DNA of 64,000 bases from Metabacillus schmidteae (lineage in GTDB: Bacteria > Bacillota > Bacilli > Bacillales > Bacillaceae): NCBI RefSeq assembly GCF_903166545.1, contig NZ_CAESCH010000001.1, positions 3,290,001 through 3,354,000 on the forward strand. The letters are read 5' to 3'. Below, piece by piece: positions 45,595-54,355 of the stretch. Position 1 is the first letter of the stretch, and each line of letters opens with the position of its first letter. Below the pieces are notes generated by a model. It was given only the letters and a program-made list of their open reading frames with translations. It searched no databases and was not told where the DNA came from. Position numbers and translations under genes: made by a program.

Positions 45595-46545
45595 CTATTT
45601 TCCTTGATAATGAACCCAGCGCTTAGATGTCATAAATACGAATGCAGTTAAAGCCATAATGATAATAAATAAAATCCAAGCCATTGCTGATGCGTAACCC
45701 ATCTTAAAGAATTTAAATCCATTGTCATATAAATACATCACATAGAAAGTTAACGAATTTGCAGGAGTACCTTGTCCTTGAGTTAGCGTGTACGGCAATG
45801 TAAATTGCTGGAACGCACCAATGATTCCCATAACTAAGTTAAAAAAGATAACAGGTGTTAAAAGTGGCAACGTGATATGAATGGTTTTCTGAAACCAATT
45901 GGCACCATCTACATCTGCTGCATCATAGTAATCATCAGGTATATCTCCTAACCCGGCAAGATAAATAACCACAGCCTGCCCAATACCCCACAATGACATA
46001 AGAATAAGGGAAGGCTTTGACCAGGTTTCACTTCCAAGCCACGCCGGTCCTTCGATTCCGATCATATTTAATAAGCCATTAACTAATCCGAAGCCAGGAT
46101 TTAAAAGCCACATCCATAACACTGCAAGTGCTACATGCGGAACAAGAGTCGGTAGGAAAAAGATTGTTCTGTATATGGCCATACCTTTCACTTTCATATT
46201 CAACATCATAGCTAATGCCACACCCAAAATAATGCTTAATGGGACAAAAAGTACGGTGAAATAAATCGTATTGTACACTGATTTCCAGAACAAAGGATCT
46301 TGAAATAAATCCTTGTAATTTTGCAGTCCTATAAATTCCCCGGGTTGAAGAATGCTATATGTTGTAAAACTGAAATAGATTGAAGAAAATAAAGGAATTG
46401 CGTAAAAAATAATAAGTCCAAGAATCCATGGTAAAGCAAATAAAATTCCATATTTATACTCCGTAAACTTTGCTAGCATATTTTTACGCTTTGGATGAAT
46501 TTGGACATGTTGTGTCGTTGTTTCATTAATCGGATTGCTTTTCAC
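45595..46545 (-). CDS. ABC sugar transporter permease, MalF-type
   Basis: Start chosen at GTG 46545, eight nt after GGAGGG; 316 residues. Six helices follow a basic N-terminal stretch, and the EAA loop DDYYDAADVDGANWFQKTIHITLPLL lies near residue 210. It pairs with the MalG-type permease directly downstream. Confidence 0.9.
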   Translation of the reverse strand: MKSNPINETTTQHVQIHPKRKNMLAKFTEYKYGILFALPWILGLIIFYAIPLFSSIYFSFTTYSILQPGEFIGLQNYKDLFQDPLFWKSVYNTIYFTVLFVPLSIILGVALAMMLNMKVKGMAIYRTIFFLPTLVPHVALAVLWMWLLNPGFGLVNGLLNMIGIEGPAWLGSETWSKPSLILMSLWGIGQAVVIYLAGLGDIPDDYYDAADVDGANWFQKTIHITLPLLTPVIFFNLVMGIIGAFQQFTLPYTLTQGQGTPANSLTFYVMYLYDNGFKFFKMGYASAMAWILFIIIMALTAFVFMTSKRWVHYQGK

Positions 46546-46573
46546 CTGCAATACCCTCCCGTCTATTAAAGGC

Positions 46574-46598
46574 AAGGGAGAAAAACTTCTCCCCTCTT
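46574..46598 (-). other. Intercistronic hairpin after the binding-protein gene
   Basis: GGGAGAA (46576-46582) and TTCTCCC (46587-46593) pair, but no T-run follows on the minus strand. Such hairpins commonly stabilise the upstream binding-protein mRNA so that it is made in excess over the permeases. Confidence 0.5.
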
Positions 46599-46599
46599 T

Positions 46600-47901
46600 T
46601 TATTTATTGAGCTCTTTGTTAACCTTATCAGTCACTTTTGTTAACAGCTCCTCAGGAGTTCCATTTCCTCTTGTTGCATTTTCAACTGCACTTGCTAATT
46701 CATTCCAATATAAGGAACCTTGTGTCATTACAGGTCGATGATGAGAAACAGGTAAAATTTCAACAAATTCTTTTAAAATTGGATCTTCTTTGTATCCTAG
46801 CTCTTCATTGACAGAGTCAATCACAGAAAAGTCTCTTGAAATACCGCTAAATATCTTTTGTCCTTCTTCACCACTAAAGAATTTTAAAAATTCCCAAGCT
46901 GCTTCTTTATTTTTCGCTCCTTTTGGAATAACGACTGACCAGCCGCCAGACCATGTTGTATGGTTTTCACCAGTTGGAGTTGGCATTGGGAACACTCCAT
47001 AGTTCAAGTCAGGCTTAAATTTTTTAATAGCAGAAACCTCCCATGGACCACTAACTTTCATACTAAGTTGTCCCGTTAGAAACGGGTCCATTGCACCTGT
47101 ACCTTGAGAATCTGTAAAGCCTGCAATATCCTCCACATCATATTTTTGAGCATAATCTGTCATCCATTGTAATGCTTCCACTACTTTTGGATCGTTTGCT
47201 GTTGCAGTATTTGTATCAGGGTTGAAGAACTCTCCGCCAAACGCCCAGCCCCAGCCATATAACCAACCTTGACCAAACCAAGGGATAAACCCAATTCGTT
47301 GAAATCTACTTCCCTCTTTAATCGTTAGTTTCTCAGCTGCAGCTTCCAGCTCAGCGATTGTTTTAGGAGGGTTATTAGGGTCTAAGCCTGCTTCTTCAAA
47401 ATGATCAATATTAAAATATACTAAGCGAGAGTCAGTTGATGTAGGCAACCCATATAGCTTCCCTTGATAGCTTGCCTCTTCCCATGCAAATGGATAATAC
47501 ATATCCTTTGTTACGCCGCTTTCTTCAGCAAGCTCTGTCAAGTCTTCCAATGACCCTTGTGCAGCCCACGAGCCAATTTCAAATCTATCAAAATAAGCAA
47601 CATCCGGTGGATTTCCTCCAGATACAGCTGTTAATAATTTTTCGTTTTGACCTTCCCCTTGATTGGCTGTATATACAGCATTAATTTTAATATCCGGATT
47701 TTTTTCTTCAAAAGCCTTAATAACTTCTGTCACAGCTTCACCAGTAACATCTGTCATAGAATGCCAAAATGTAACGGTTGTTTTGCCTTCGTTATCTTTG
47801 CTATCAGATGAACTAGAGTTTGACGAACAGCCTGTCATAATAAGTGAAAAAGACATAAGAAATATCATTGTTATAAATCCTAACTTTCTTTTCATTTTCA
47901 T
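46600..47901 (-). CDS. Sugar ABC transporter substrate-binding lipoprotein
   Basis: Start at ATG 47901 after GAGGGGGAT; 433 residues. A type II signal peptide (MKMKRKLGFITMIFLMSFSL) ends in the lipobox MTGC. The mature protein is of the family 1 fold (TTVTFWHSMTDVTGEAVTEVIKAF, GLPTSTDSRLVYFN, WSGGWSVVIPKGAKNKEAAWEFLKF). Substrate not predictable; the two dehydrogenases suggest a sugar or polyol. Confidence 0.9.
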   Translation of the reverse strand: MKMKRKLGFITMIFLMSFSLIMTGCSSNSSSSDSKDNEGKTTVTFWHSMTDVTGEAVTEVIKAFEEKNPDIKINAVYTANQGEGQNEKLLTAVSGGNPPDVAYFDRFEIGSWAAQGSLEDLTELAEESGVTKDMYYPFAWEEASYQGKLYGLPTSTDSRLVYFNIDHFEEAGLDPNNPPKTIAELEAAAEKLTIKEGSRFQRIGFIPWFGQGWLYGWGWAFGGEFFNPDTNTATANDPKVVEALQWMTDYAQKYDVEDIAGFTDSQGTGAMDPFLTGQLSMKVSGPWEVSAIKKFKPDLNYGVFPMPTPTGENHTTWSGGWSVVIPKGAKNKEAAWEFLKFFSGEEGQKIFSGISRDFSVIDSVNEELGYKEDPILKEFVEILPVSHHRPVMTQGSLYWNELASAVENATRGNGTPEELLTKVTDKVNKELNK

Positions 47902-48009
47902 TCCAATCCCCCTCAAAATTGTGATGAAAAGCTTATTAGAAAAACATTTGTCCTCCTTTCTCTCTACGTTCTTTTCTGTCAAAACAAGGCTGTATGTACC
48001 ACCAATAAA

Positions 48010-48023
48010 TAATAGCGCTTACA
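48010..48023. promoter_or_regulatory. cre (CcpA) site upstream of the ABC operon
   Basis: On the minus strand TGTAAGCGCTATTA matches the cre consensus except for one position (T instead of C at 13). It lies 109 bp before the binding-protein start. Confidence 0.7.
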
Positions 48024-48065
48024 TTTACACGCCGAATAAATGATATAACAACTTGGTTAACATAT

Positions 48066-48110
48066 TATTAATGGTATGTTGTTAGATTAACAAGGTAATA
48101 ATAGTATGTC
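48066..48110. promoter_or_regulatory. Paired direct repeats, candidate GntR operator
   Basis: TATTAATGGTATGTT (48066-48080) and TAATAATAGTATGTC (48096-48110) agree at 12 of 15 positions and are exactly 30 bp apart, close to three helical turns, between the regulator gene and the operon. Confidence 0.55.
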
Positions 48111-48137
48111 AATAACATTTTGAAAAGTTTTAAAATT

Positions 48138-48178
48138 AAAAATAGGGAGCTAACTAAATTCAGTTAGCTCCCTATTTC
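48138..48178 (-). terminator. Terminator of the GntR-type regulator gene
   Basis: TAGGGAGCTAACT and AGTTAGCTCCCTA form a 13-bp stem followed by TTTTTAA on the minus strand. It separates the regulator from the ABC operon. Confidence 0.88.
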
Positions 48179-48204
48179 TATCAATCTTATATGTTTACTG
48201 AAGA

Positions 48205-49332
48205 TTATGTTGAAAGTCCTTCGAGGAATGTGAAATCAATGACAATATGTTTCGGGTCTTTTTTCCCTAAAGAGATATGCTCATATAATATATCAACTGC
48301 CTTATTTGCAATATCTCCTTCACTTTGCTTGATATGAGTGTAATCTGGGCGTTTGAAAGGGTGGGTTGGTGAGTCAAAACACACAAGTGAATAGTCAGTA
48401 GGTATTTGGTGCCCTAAATCTTGTAATACTTTTGTAATCAATATAGCCCAATCATATTCACAAGCTACAAAGGCTGTAATTGAAGGGGTAGACTGAATAA
48501 ACTTTTTGATGATTTCGTAATTTGTTTTAAATAAACTTTCGTTATCTTGTTCCTGATCAAGACTATTTAGAAGCGACAACAACATAAACTCTTGTTTTAA
48601 TTGAATCCCTTGCTTTGAATAGGCAAGTTGAAACCCTTGAATTCTTTCTTCAATTGCTGAAGTACCAATGGGTGAGGATGAAATAAAGCCTATGTTTTGA
48701 TGACCTAAAGTGAATAAATAATTGGTAATCTGCTCACTGGCTAGTCGATTATCTGTACAAACTGAGCTGGCCGGAATTCCTTTTAAATAGCGATCTACTA
48801 AAACGAGCGGAAAGTTTTTCAAGCTTAACTTGAGCAGCTCGACATTATAATTCTCACCATGCACCGGGAAAATAATAAGACCGTCTACTGAATCATTTAC
48901 TAACTGTTTGATTGCTTTTTCTTCCTCTTCTATTTTCCCGTGTGTTTGCCTTATAATTAGATTTGCGTTTTTTTCAGTACAAGCCCTTTCAATTGCTTTT
49001 ACCAATGTCGTTCCAAAATTATCAGAAAAGCCTGGAATGACAAGAGCAACTGTGTACCGTTTTTCACTTTCATTTGAGATAGAAGTGTTTACTAATTCGT
49101 ATTCTTGTTCCTCATTACTTCGTTTAGATACAAATGAACCTTTCCCTCTTATTCTTTCAATAATTAAATTTTGGGCAAGTAAATCCAACGCTTTTTTCGA
49201 GGTAATTCGACTTACATTAAATTTATCTGATAATTCTTTTTCAGAAGGTACTCGATCACCATAGTTTAAAAATCCCTTGTTTACTTGTTCAATAATGTAG
49301 TCATAGATTTGCTCATAAAGTGGAGTCTTCAT
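48205..49332 (-). CDS. GntR/LacI-hybrid (AraR-like) transcriptional regulator
   Basis: Start at ATG 49332, nine nt after AAAGGTG; 375 residues. The GntR winged helix (residues 1-70) shows YEQIYDYIIEQVNKG and VPSEKELSDKFNVSRITSKKALDLL. From about residue 80 a LacI/periplasmic-binding-type sugar domain follows (YTVALVIPGFSDNFGTTLVKAIERA, DGLIIFPVHG, TNYLFTLGHQNIGFI). This is the AraR architecture. It most likely controls the ABC operon immediately downstream through sugar binding. Confidence 0.88.
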   Translation of the reverse strand: MKTPLYEQIYDYIIEQVNKGFLNYGDRVPSEKELSDKFNVSRITSKKALDLLAQNLIIERIRGKGSFVSKRSNEEQEYELVNTSISNESEKRYTVALVIPGFSDNFGTTLVKAIERACTEKNANLIIRQTHGKIEEEEKAIKQLVNDSVDGLIIFPVHGENYNVELLKLSLKNFPLVLVDRYLKGIPASSVCTDNRLASEQITNYLFTLGHQNIGFISSSPIGTSAIEERIQGFQLAYSKQGIQLKQEFMLLSLLNSLDQEQDNESLFKTNYEIIKKFIQSTPSITAFVACEYDWAILITKVLQDLGHQIPTDYSLVCFDSPTHPFKRPDYTHIKQSEGDIANKAVDILYEHISLGKKDPKHIVIDFTFLEGLST

Positions 49333-49490
49333 ATGTTTTTTCACCTTTTAGTATAGTTGTTATATTCAATATATCATTCCATTTAATTTTTAACAATAAA
49401 TAAGTCCTATGTATTTTTTAGGTGAACGATTTAAAAATAGTTCTTTTTCAGCTTTACCAAATAAGAATAATAGATTATAAACTATAAAAT

Positions 49491-49520
49491 AAAAAAGACA
49501 AACATCATGTTTGTCTTTTT
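49491..49520 (-). terminator. Terminator of the M20 peptidase gene
   Basis: AAAAAGACAAACA and TGTTTGTCTTTTT form the stem, touching the stop codon. Confidence 0.85.
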
Positions 49521-50664
49521 ACGCATGTTGTTTTTCAGCCAGTCGTTTCATGATTGTTGCTAATAGATGAGTTCTCTCCACAAGGCTTGGGATTTCCAAA
49601 TATTCTTTGTCACTATGTGCGTTTCCACCGATTGGACCCAAACCATCGATTGTGGCGATTCCTAAAGAGGACGTAAAGGAGGCATCAGAGCCACCTCCTG
49701 TTGACGTATCCTCAATTTCAATGCCAATTTCGTCTCCTACTGCTTGTATTAATCTAAGCAACGCACGTGTTTTTTTATTTTTTTCCATAGGAGGTCGGTT
49801 CATTTCCCCTTCAAGAAGAATTTTTGTGCCTGCTACCTCTGTCGTTGAACAAATTTTTTCAAGCCTATCTTCAATGAACTCTACTTGTTCAATTTCCTTC
49901 ATCCTAACATCAATTTGGGCCTCAGCATGGTCAGATACAGTATTCGCACTTGATCCACCTTCAATAAGGCCCACATTCACACTAATTCCTTTTTCATGGT
50001 CTGAAAGCTCATACAGTTGTATAATCTTATGTGCTAATTCTTCAATAGCACTTCTTCCCTTTTCAGGTTCAATACCGGAATGTGCTGCTTTTCCTTCAAC
50101 AATAAGCGTGTAATTTCCCTTTCCTCTTCGTGCCGAGACTAGTGAACCATCTTTTCGTGCCGGTTCCATGACAAGGGCATATTTTGCATTTTTTGCTTCT
50201 TTTACGATTAGCGATTTTGAGGTTGGTGAGCCAATCTCTTCTTCACTATTTAGGACAATTTTTATATGCTTATATGCCTCTTGTCCCTCATTTATTAACG
50301 CTTTTATCGCGTATAAAACCGTAGCATGACTTGATTTCATATCAATAACACCCGGTCCATATGCGCGATTACCCTCTATTTTAAACGGTCTTTCCTCAAC
50401 GGTTCCTTTTGGAAAGACAGTATCCATATGAGCAAGAATAACAATACCAGGGTTCATTGAATCTTTATGTTCAATAACTAAATGATTGCCGAACTCTTTT
50501 TGAGGAATAACCTTAACATAAAAACCCAATTCTTCATAGCAAGTCTTTAACAATTCTCCTATTTGGTCAACACCTTGTTTATCATAAGAGCCACTATCAA
50601 TATTTACTAATCTTTCAATAAAGTTCAGCATTTCCTTACAATGCTGTTGTAAAAATGATTCCAT
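49519..50664 (-). CDS. M20-family metallopeptidase (carboxypeptidase G2-like)
   Basis: Start at ATG 50664 after AAGAAGGAAAGG; 381 residues. Zinc-site motifs are VILAHMDTVFP, GPGVIDMKSSHA, LNSEEEIGSPTS (catalytic Glu) and TGGGSDASF. The lid domain carries GKAAHSGIEPEKGRSAIEE. The closest family is the glutamate carboxypeptidase/acetylornithine-deacetylase-like group; substrate unknown. It probably shares a transcript with the AEC transporter 73 bp upstream. Confidence 0.87.
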   Translation of the reverse strand: MESFLQQHCKEMLNFIERLVNIDSGSYDKQGVDQIGELLKTCYEELGFYVKVIPQKEFGNHLVIEHKDSMNPGIVILAHMDTVFPKGTVEERPFKIEGNRAYGPGVIDMKSSHATVLYAIKALINEGQEAYKHIKIVLNSEEEIGSPTSKSLIVKEAKNAKYALVMEPARKDGSLVSARRGKGNYTLIVEGKAAHSGIEPEKGRSAIEELAHKIIQLYELSDHEKGISVNVGLIEGGSSANTVSDHAEAQIDVRMKEIEQVEFIEDRLEKICSTTEVAGTKILLEGEMNRPPMEKNKKTRALLRLIQAVGDEIGIEIEDTSTGGGSDASFTSSLGIATIDGLGPIGGNAHSDKEYLEIPSLVERTHLLATIMKRLAEKQHA

Positions 50665-50737
50665 GGAGCCTTTCCTTCTTTCTCTCTTGCAGTACATTAA
50701 AATGATTTTACCAAAATAAAGCCCTAAAGGTAAGCCA

Positions 50738-51649
50738 TCAAATAAAAAGATTCGCTAACAACCAAAGTAAAATAAAGCTAATGATAATAGTCAAATTTGA
50801 TAAAGTTCCAACAAACTTTTGATTATATTCAAATTCAACTGAGTAGGGTAAAACGGACATAGATGTTGGCAATAAAAAGCCTAGCAGTAACGTATATTTA
50901 AACATATCATCAAATGGTAACAGAAAGAAACATAAAATACCTATAAGCAATCCTGCACCATATCTTAGACCTAGATATTGCAGCATCAACTTGACATAAC
51001 TTCTGTCAAATGAAAAATTCAAATAGATTCCTAAAAGCAATAAAGATAAAGGCATATTAGCACCCGAGATAATACCTGCTACATCTACTATGACTGAAGG
51101 CAAAGTTAGACCTACTAAATTGATGATAACAACTAAAATATATGTCATTAGCGGAATAGACTTTGTCATTTTTGAAACAATTGTCTTAAAATCCATTTTT
51201 ACTTCTTCATTTGAGTAAAAGCTCCCTATTAAATAGCTTAAGCCAAACACAATAAAGGCATTCCCGACATCAAACATACCAAAATAGGTTATACCCTCTT
51301 TCCCGAAGATAACCTCAACGAGCGGATAGGCAAATAGGCCGATATTTAAGCCGGGTACCATCATTCCCAGCATCCCTTTTACATTTTTTTTCTTTTTACG
51401 AAAAACAAAAAGACCTAAAAACCCAATTAGTATCCCATATAGAAAACCAGCTAAAATGAGTAGAAATAATGATGGTTCTAATGTTATATCAGAAAAAGTA
51501 ACAATGATTAAAGAAGGTAAGGTGAGATTAAAAATAATTCTTGATAATCCTTCCCCATCTTTCTCCTTAATAATGTTTCCTCTTTTTAAAATATAACCTA
51601 GTGAAATAATTAAAACACAATATAAAAATTGCAAATTAAAACTGTCCAA
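50738..51649 (-). CDS. AEC-family (auxin efflux carrier-like) transporter
   Basis: A 303-residue protein with about ten membrane helices in two five-helix halves, starting at TTG after AAGGAGAAG. GYILKRGNIIKEKDGEGLSRIIFNLTLPSLI and MGLGIYLNFS-like helices match the AEC family, which carries malate or other organic acids in bacteria. The linkage to the M20 peptidase suggests export or import of its substrate or product. Confidence 0.82.
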   Translation of the reverse strand: MDSFNLQFLYCVLIISLGYILKRGNIIKEKDGEGLSRIIFNLTLPSLIIVTFSDITLEPSLFLLILAGFLYGILIGFLGLFVFRKKKKNVKGMLGMMVPGLNIGLFAYPLVEVIFGKEGITYFGMFDVGNAFIVFGLSYLIGSFYSNEEVKMDFKTIVSKMTKSIPLMTYILVVIINLVGLTLPSVIVDVAGIISGANMPLSLLLLGIYLNFSFDRSYVKLMLQYLGLRYGAGLLIGILCFFLLPFDDMFKYTLLLGFLLPTSMSVLPYSVEFEYNQKFVGTLSNLTIIISFILLWLLANLFI

Positions 51650-51825
51650 CTTAACTTCTCCTTGCTATTCATACTTCACCTAATTAACAATACTGTACAT
51701 TTTACCTAATATCTATCACTTAAGCAAACTGTTAAATTACGATTCTACATAAAAAAATATTTATATTCCACTATTCTAAATTTTGTGATAAATTAAACGA
51801 GACTACTTGGAGAGGATGTAGAATA

Positions 51826-52140
51826 ATGTCGAGTATTGAAAATATAACAATTGAAAAGAAAGCAAATCTTTATTTCGAAGGGAAAGTTACAAGTCGAACT
51901 CTTCTTTTTAGTGATGGAACGAAGAAAACATTGGGAATCATGCAACCTGGCGAATATGAATTTTCCACAAGTATGAAAGAAGAAATGGATATTGTTTCAG
52001 GGCGATTAGATTATAAATTACAAGGTGAAGATTGGAAAACAATTGATGGACAAGGTGTTTTTTATGTTCCGGCAAATGAATCTTTTCTGGTAAAGGCACA
52101 TACCGTTGTTGATTATTGCTGTTCGTATTTAAGTGAATAA
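51826..52140 (+). CDS. ppnP: Pyrimidine/purine nucleoside phosphorylase (DUF1255)
   Basis: A 104-residue single cupin. KKANLYFEGKVTSRTLLFSDGTKKTLGIMQPGEYEFST and the terminal VPANESFLVKAHTVVDYCCSY define PpnP (YaiE), which phosphorolyses many nucleosides. ATG after GGAGAGGATG. It is a single gene with its own terminator. Confidence 0.92.
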   Translation: MSSIENITIEKKANLYFEGKVTSRTLLFSDGTKKTLGIMQPGEYEFSTSMKEEMDIVSGRLDYKLQGEDWKTIDGQGVFYVPANESFLVKAHTVVDYCCSYLSE

Positions 52141-52175
52141 TAAAAAACGGACAAGACTTCAACAATAATATGATT

Positions 52176-52214
52176 AAAAGGAAATGCTCACATTCGAGAA
52201 CATTTCCTTTTTCT
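52176..52214 (+). terminator. Terminator of ppnP
   Basis: AAAAGGAAATG and CATTTCCTTTTT form the stem with a T-rich end. Confidence 0.75.
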
Positions 52215-52221
52215 TCGTCAT

Positions 52222-52806
52222 CTACTTTTTTTCTATTTGTAAAACCAAACGGAATAAATACTTATATATAAAACAAAATACCTCACCGAATGTCATCTTT
52301 TCATCAAAACCTTTTATATGATCTAACGTAAGATTCATATCCCATAGCCCATCTTGTTGGTTAAACAACAGATTATATTTTATCGTTTCACCTATTCTGC
52401 TTTCATTTACATAATCTCTGATTTTTGTTTCTTCATTCTTCTTAAGCTTTAAGCCAAACATTGCCTCATAGGTGCCAAATACATCATCTACTTCCAAAGA
52501 AATGGCATCTATACCGATCACATCAAACCACTTTGATTCAACATAAATAAATTCCGCCATACTTTCTTTCAGATCATGTAGTGGCTTTTCTAAAAAACTC
52601 CCTGTTTCTGTGCTGACAAGTTCATCTGTTTCCTTCAGACTTCTCTCAATATATACCTCCGAAAATCTAGATGACGACTCTTTTACGTTTAACCCTGAAA
52701 GCTGATTATTAGAAAGTAACCCATCGTTCTCTAGTAATGCTTTTTCTTCCTCAAATAATTCAATATTGTCTTGCTCTACTACTTTTTGTAACCGTTCCTT
52801 TAACAA
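52222..52806 (-). CDS. Conserved hypothetical protein, soluble
   Basis: Start chosen at TTG 52806, seven nt after GGAGG, giving 194 residues. It is acidic, without signal peptide or membrane segment. ESKWFDVIGIDAISLEVDDVFGTYEAMFG and WDMNLTLDHIKGFDEKMTFGEVFCFIYKYLF look like a folded Bacillus-specific domain, but I do not recognise it. It lies 60 bp downstream of exoA on the same strand. Confidence 0.65.
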   Translation of the reverse strand: MLKERLQKVVEQDNIELFEEEKALLENDGLLSNNQLSGLNVKESSSRFSEVYIERSLKETDELVSTETGSFLEKPLHDLKESMAEFIYVESKWFDVIGIDAISLEVDDVFGTYEAMFGLKLKKNEETKIRDYVNESRIGETIKYNLLFNQQDGLWDMNLTLDHIKGFDEKMTFGEVFCFIYKYLFRLVLQIEKK

Positions 52807-52866
52807 AGCTTGTCCTCCATTCACGAAAGTTTCTATGACAATAGTATATCCAATTTACACAAGTTT

Positions 52867-53622
52867 CTACAGATTCATCTCTATACAAACAGGACAGTGA
52901 TCACTTCCTAATATGTCACAATGTATTTGTGAATCAATCAATTGATCCTTCAATTTGTTTGAAACAATAAAATAGTCAATTCTCCACCCAATATTTCTTT
53001 CCCTAACCTTACTCATATAAGACCACCATGAATATACATCTGTTTTGTCCGGATACAAATGTCTAAAACTATCAACGAAACCAACACTTAATAAACGGGA
53101 CATTTTTTCTCTTTCTTCATCTGTAAACCCCGAGTTTCCTTTATTCGATTTAGGATTTTTTAAGTCGATTTCCTGATGTGCGACATTTAAATCACCACAT
53201 AAGATAACAGGTTTCACTTGATCCAACATTGTAAGATAGGATCTTACATCTTCTTCCCAAGCAAGTCTTTCTTCAAGTCTTGTCAGGTCACGTTTTGAAT
53301 TTGGTGTATACATGTTTATTAAATAGAAGTCTTCATATTCCAGCGTAATGATTCTTCCTTCTGCTTCTTCTTCATTTTCTCCAACACCATAAGAAACACG
53401 TATAGGTTTTTTCTTTGTAAAAACAGCTGTGCCTGAGTACCCTTTGCGGAGCGCATAATTCCAATATTGATAATATCCCTCAAGCTCTAAATCTAATTGC
53501 CCTTCCTGCATTTTTGTTTCTTGAATACAAAAAATATCTGCATCAACCTCGTGAAAATAATCTAAAAATCCCTTTTTCACGCAAGCCCTAATTCCATTCA
53601 CATTCCATGATACAAGTTTCAT
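52867..53622 (-). CDS. exoA: Exodeoxyribonuclease III
   Basis: Start at ATG 53622 (MKLVSWNVNGIRA). The 251-residue AP endonuclease/3' exonuclease shows FCIQETKMQ (Glu), NMYTPNSK, ILCGDLNVAHQEIDL (Asp/Asn), and the end motif ILGSDHCPVCIEM with the catalytic His. It acts in base excision repair. The ribosome site is somewhat distant. Confidence 0.93.
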   Translation of the reverse strand: MKLVSWNVNGIRACVKKGFLDYFHEVDADIFCIQETKMQEGQLDLELEGYYQYWNYALRKGYSGTAVFTKKKPIRVSYGVGENEEEAEGRIITLEYEDFYLINMYTPNSKRDLTRLEERLAWEEDVRSYLTMLDQVKPVILCGDLNVAHQEIDLKNPKSNKGNSGFTDEEREKMSRLLSVGFVDSFRHLYPDKTDVYSWWSYMSKVRERNIGWRIDYFIVSNKLKDQLIDSQIHCDILGSDHCPVCIEMNL

Positions 53623-53707
53623 AGGATCTAACAAACTCCTTAATTCAGTTTCTCTTTTAAATAATAATCATATAGTATTTTCCTAAAATAATCTAAGGTT
53701 TTGCGTA

Positions 53708-53746
53708 GTGAAAAAAAGCTACAGAATTAATCTGCAGCTTTTTCTA
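53708..53746 (-). terminator. Terminator overlapping the cysteine dioxygenase stop
   Basis: On the minus strand AAAGCTGCAGA, ttaat containing the stop, and TCTGTAGCTTT are followed by TTTTTC. Confidence 0.8.
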
Positions 53747-54290
53747 GCTTTATTTCCTTTACTTTTTGCCTTGTAGCCTCTGGCCACCATGCCCCACAGT
53801 CATCAGATACGATACATGCGGCACATTTCTTTAAATCATAGACCTTCATCCCGGTTATTGGTGGTGAATAAAGGTGGAGCGTGACTAATTTGCCATCATT
53901 TGATACAGACATTTTATGAACACCATTTTTAGGTGCAAAAAATGCTTTTCCTTGCTCTTGAAATTCTGTGAATAGTTCTAGTGGCAAGGTGTCACCATTT
54001 ACTTTATACACTGTGTTTTTTGCCGTTCCATCGAGTACTTGAATCCATCCAAAGGAATGACCATGATCATGTGGAGCACATTCAAGTTCAGACCAATTCA
54101 TAACGAGCAGCTCAACATGTTCATTTTGATAAATTAATTTTCGATAATACGGTTTCCCCTTTGACGTCCCTAGTTCAGGTTGTAATTCCTTAAGCTGAAC
54201 ATTTGCCTCTAATAATGCATCTTTTAGCTGTTCACTTGTAGGATTTTGCAATTTCCCTAAAATTCCATCAAGTCGTATTTGATAGTGCAT
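53727..54290 (-). CDS. Cysteine dioxygenase family protein
   Basis: A 187-residue cupin; ATG after AAGGAGG. Two of the iron-binding histidines are in PHDHGHSFGWIQVLDG (about residues 78-94) and the third in TLHLYSPP near 147. A C-terminal CAACIVSDDCGAWWPE adds a cysteine pair found in Bacillus homologues. The family oxidises cysteine to cysteine sulfinate; other thiol substrates are possible. Confidence 0.87.
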   Translation of the reverse strand: MHYQIRLDGILGKLQNPTSEQLKDALLEANVQLKELQPELGTSKGKPYYRKLIYQNEHVELLVMNWSELECAPHDHGHSFGWIQVLDGTAKNTVYKVNGDTLPLELFTEFQEQGKAFFAPKNGVHKMSVSNDGKLVTLHLYSPPITGMKVYDLKKCAACIVSDDCGAWWPEATRQKVKEIKLEKAAD

Positions 54291-54355
54291 TCAACTAACC
54301 TCCTTATGTTGGAACGAGCAAATCTGTCTATTCTTTAGTAAGGAGTAAAAATAGG

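Noticed and set aside
46574..46598. Reading the hairpin as a terminator of the binding-protein gene
   Set aside because: No T-run on the minus strand; the permease follows directly with a good ribosome site. Kept as an intercistronic hairpin.
49607..50113. A 168-codon + strand frame opposite the M20 peptidase
   Set aside because: Antisense shadow; the peptidase motifs are intact on the minus strand.
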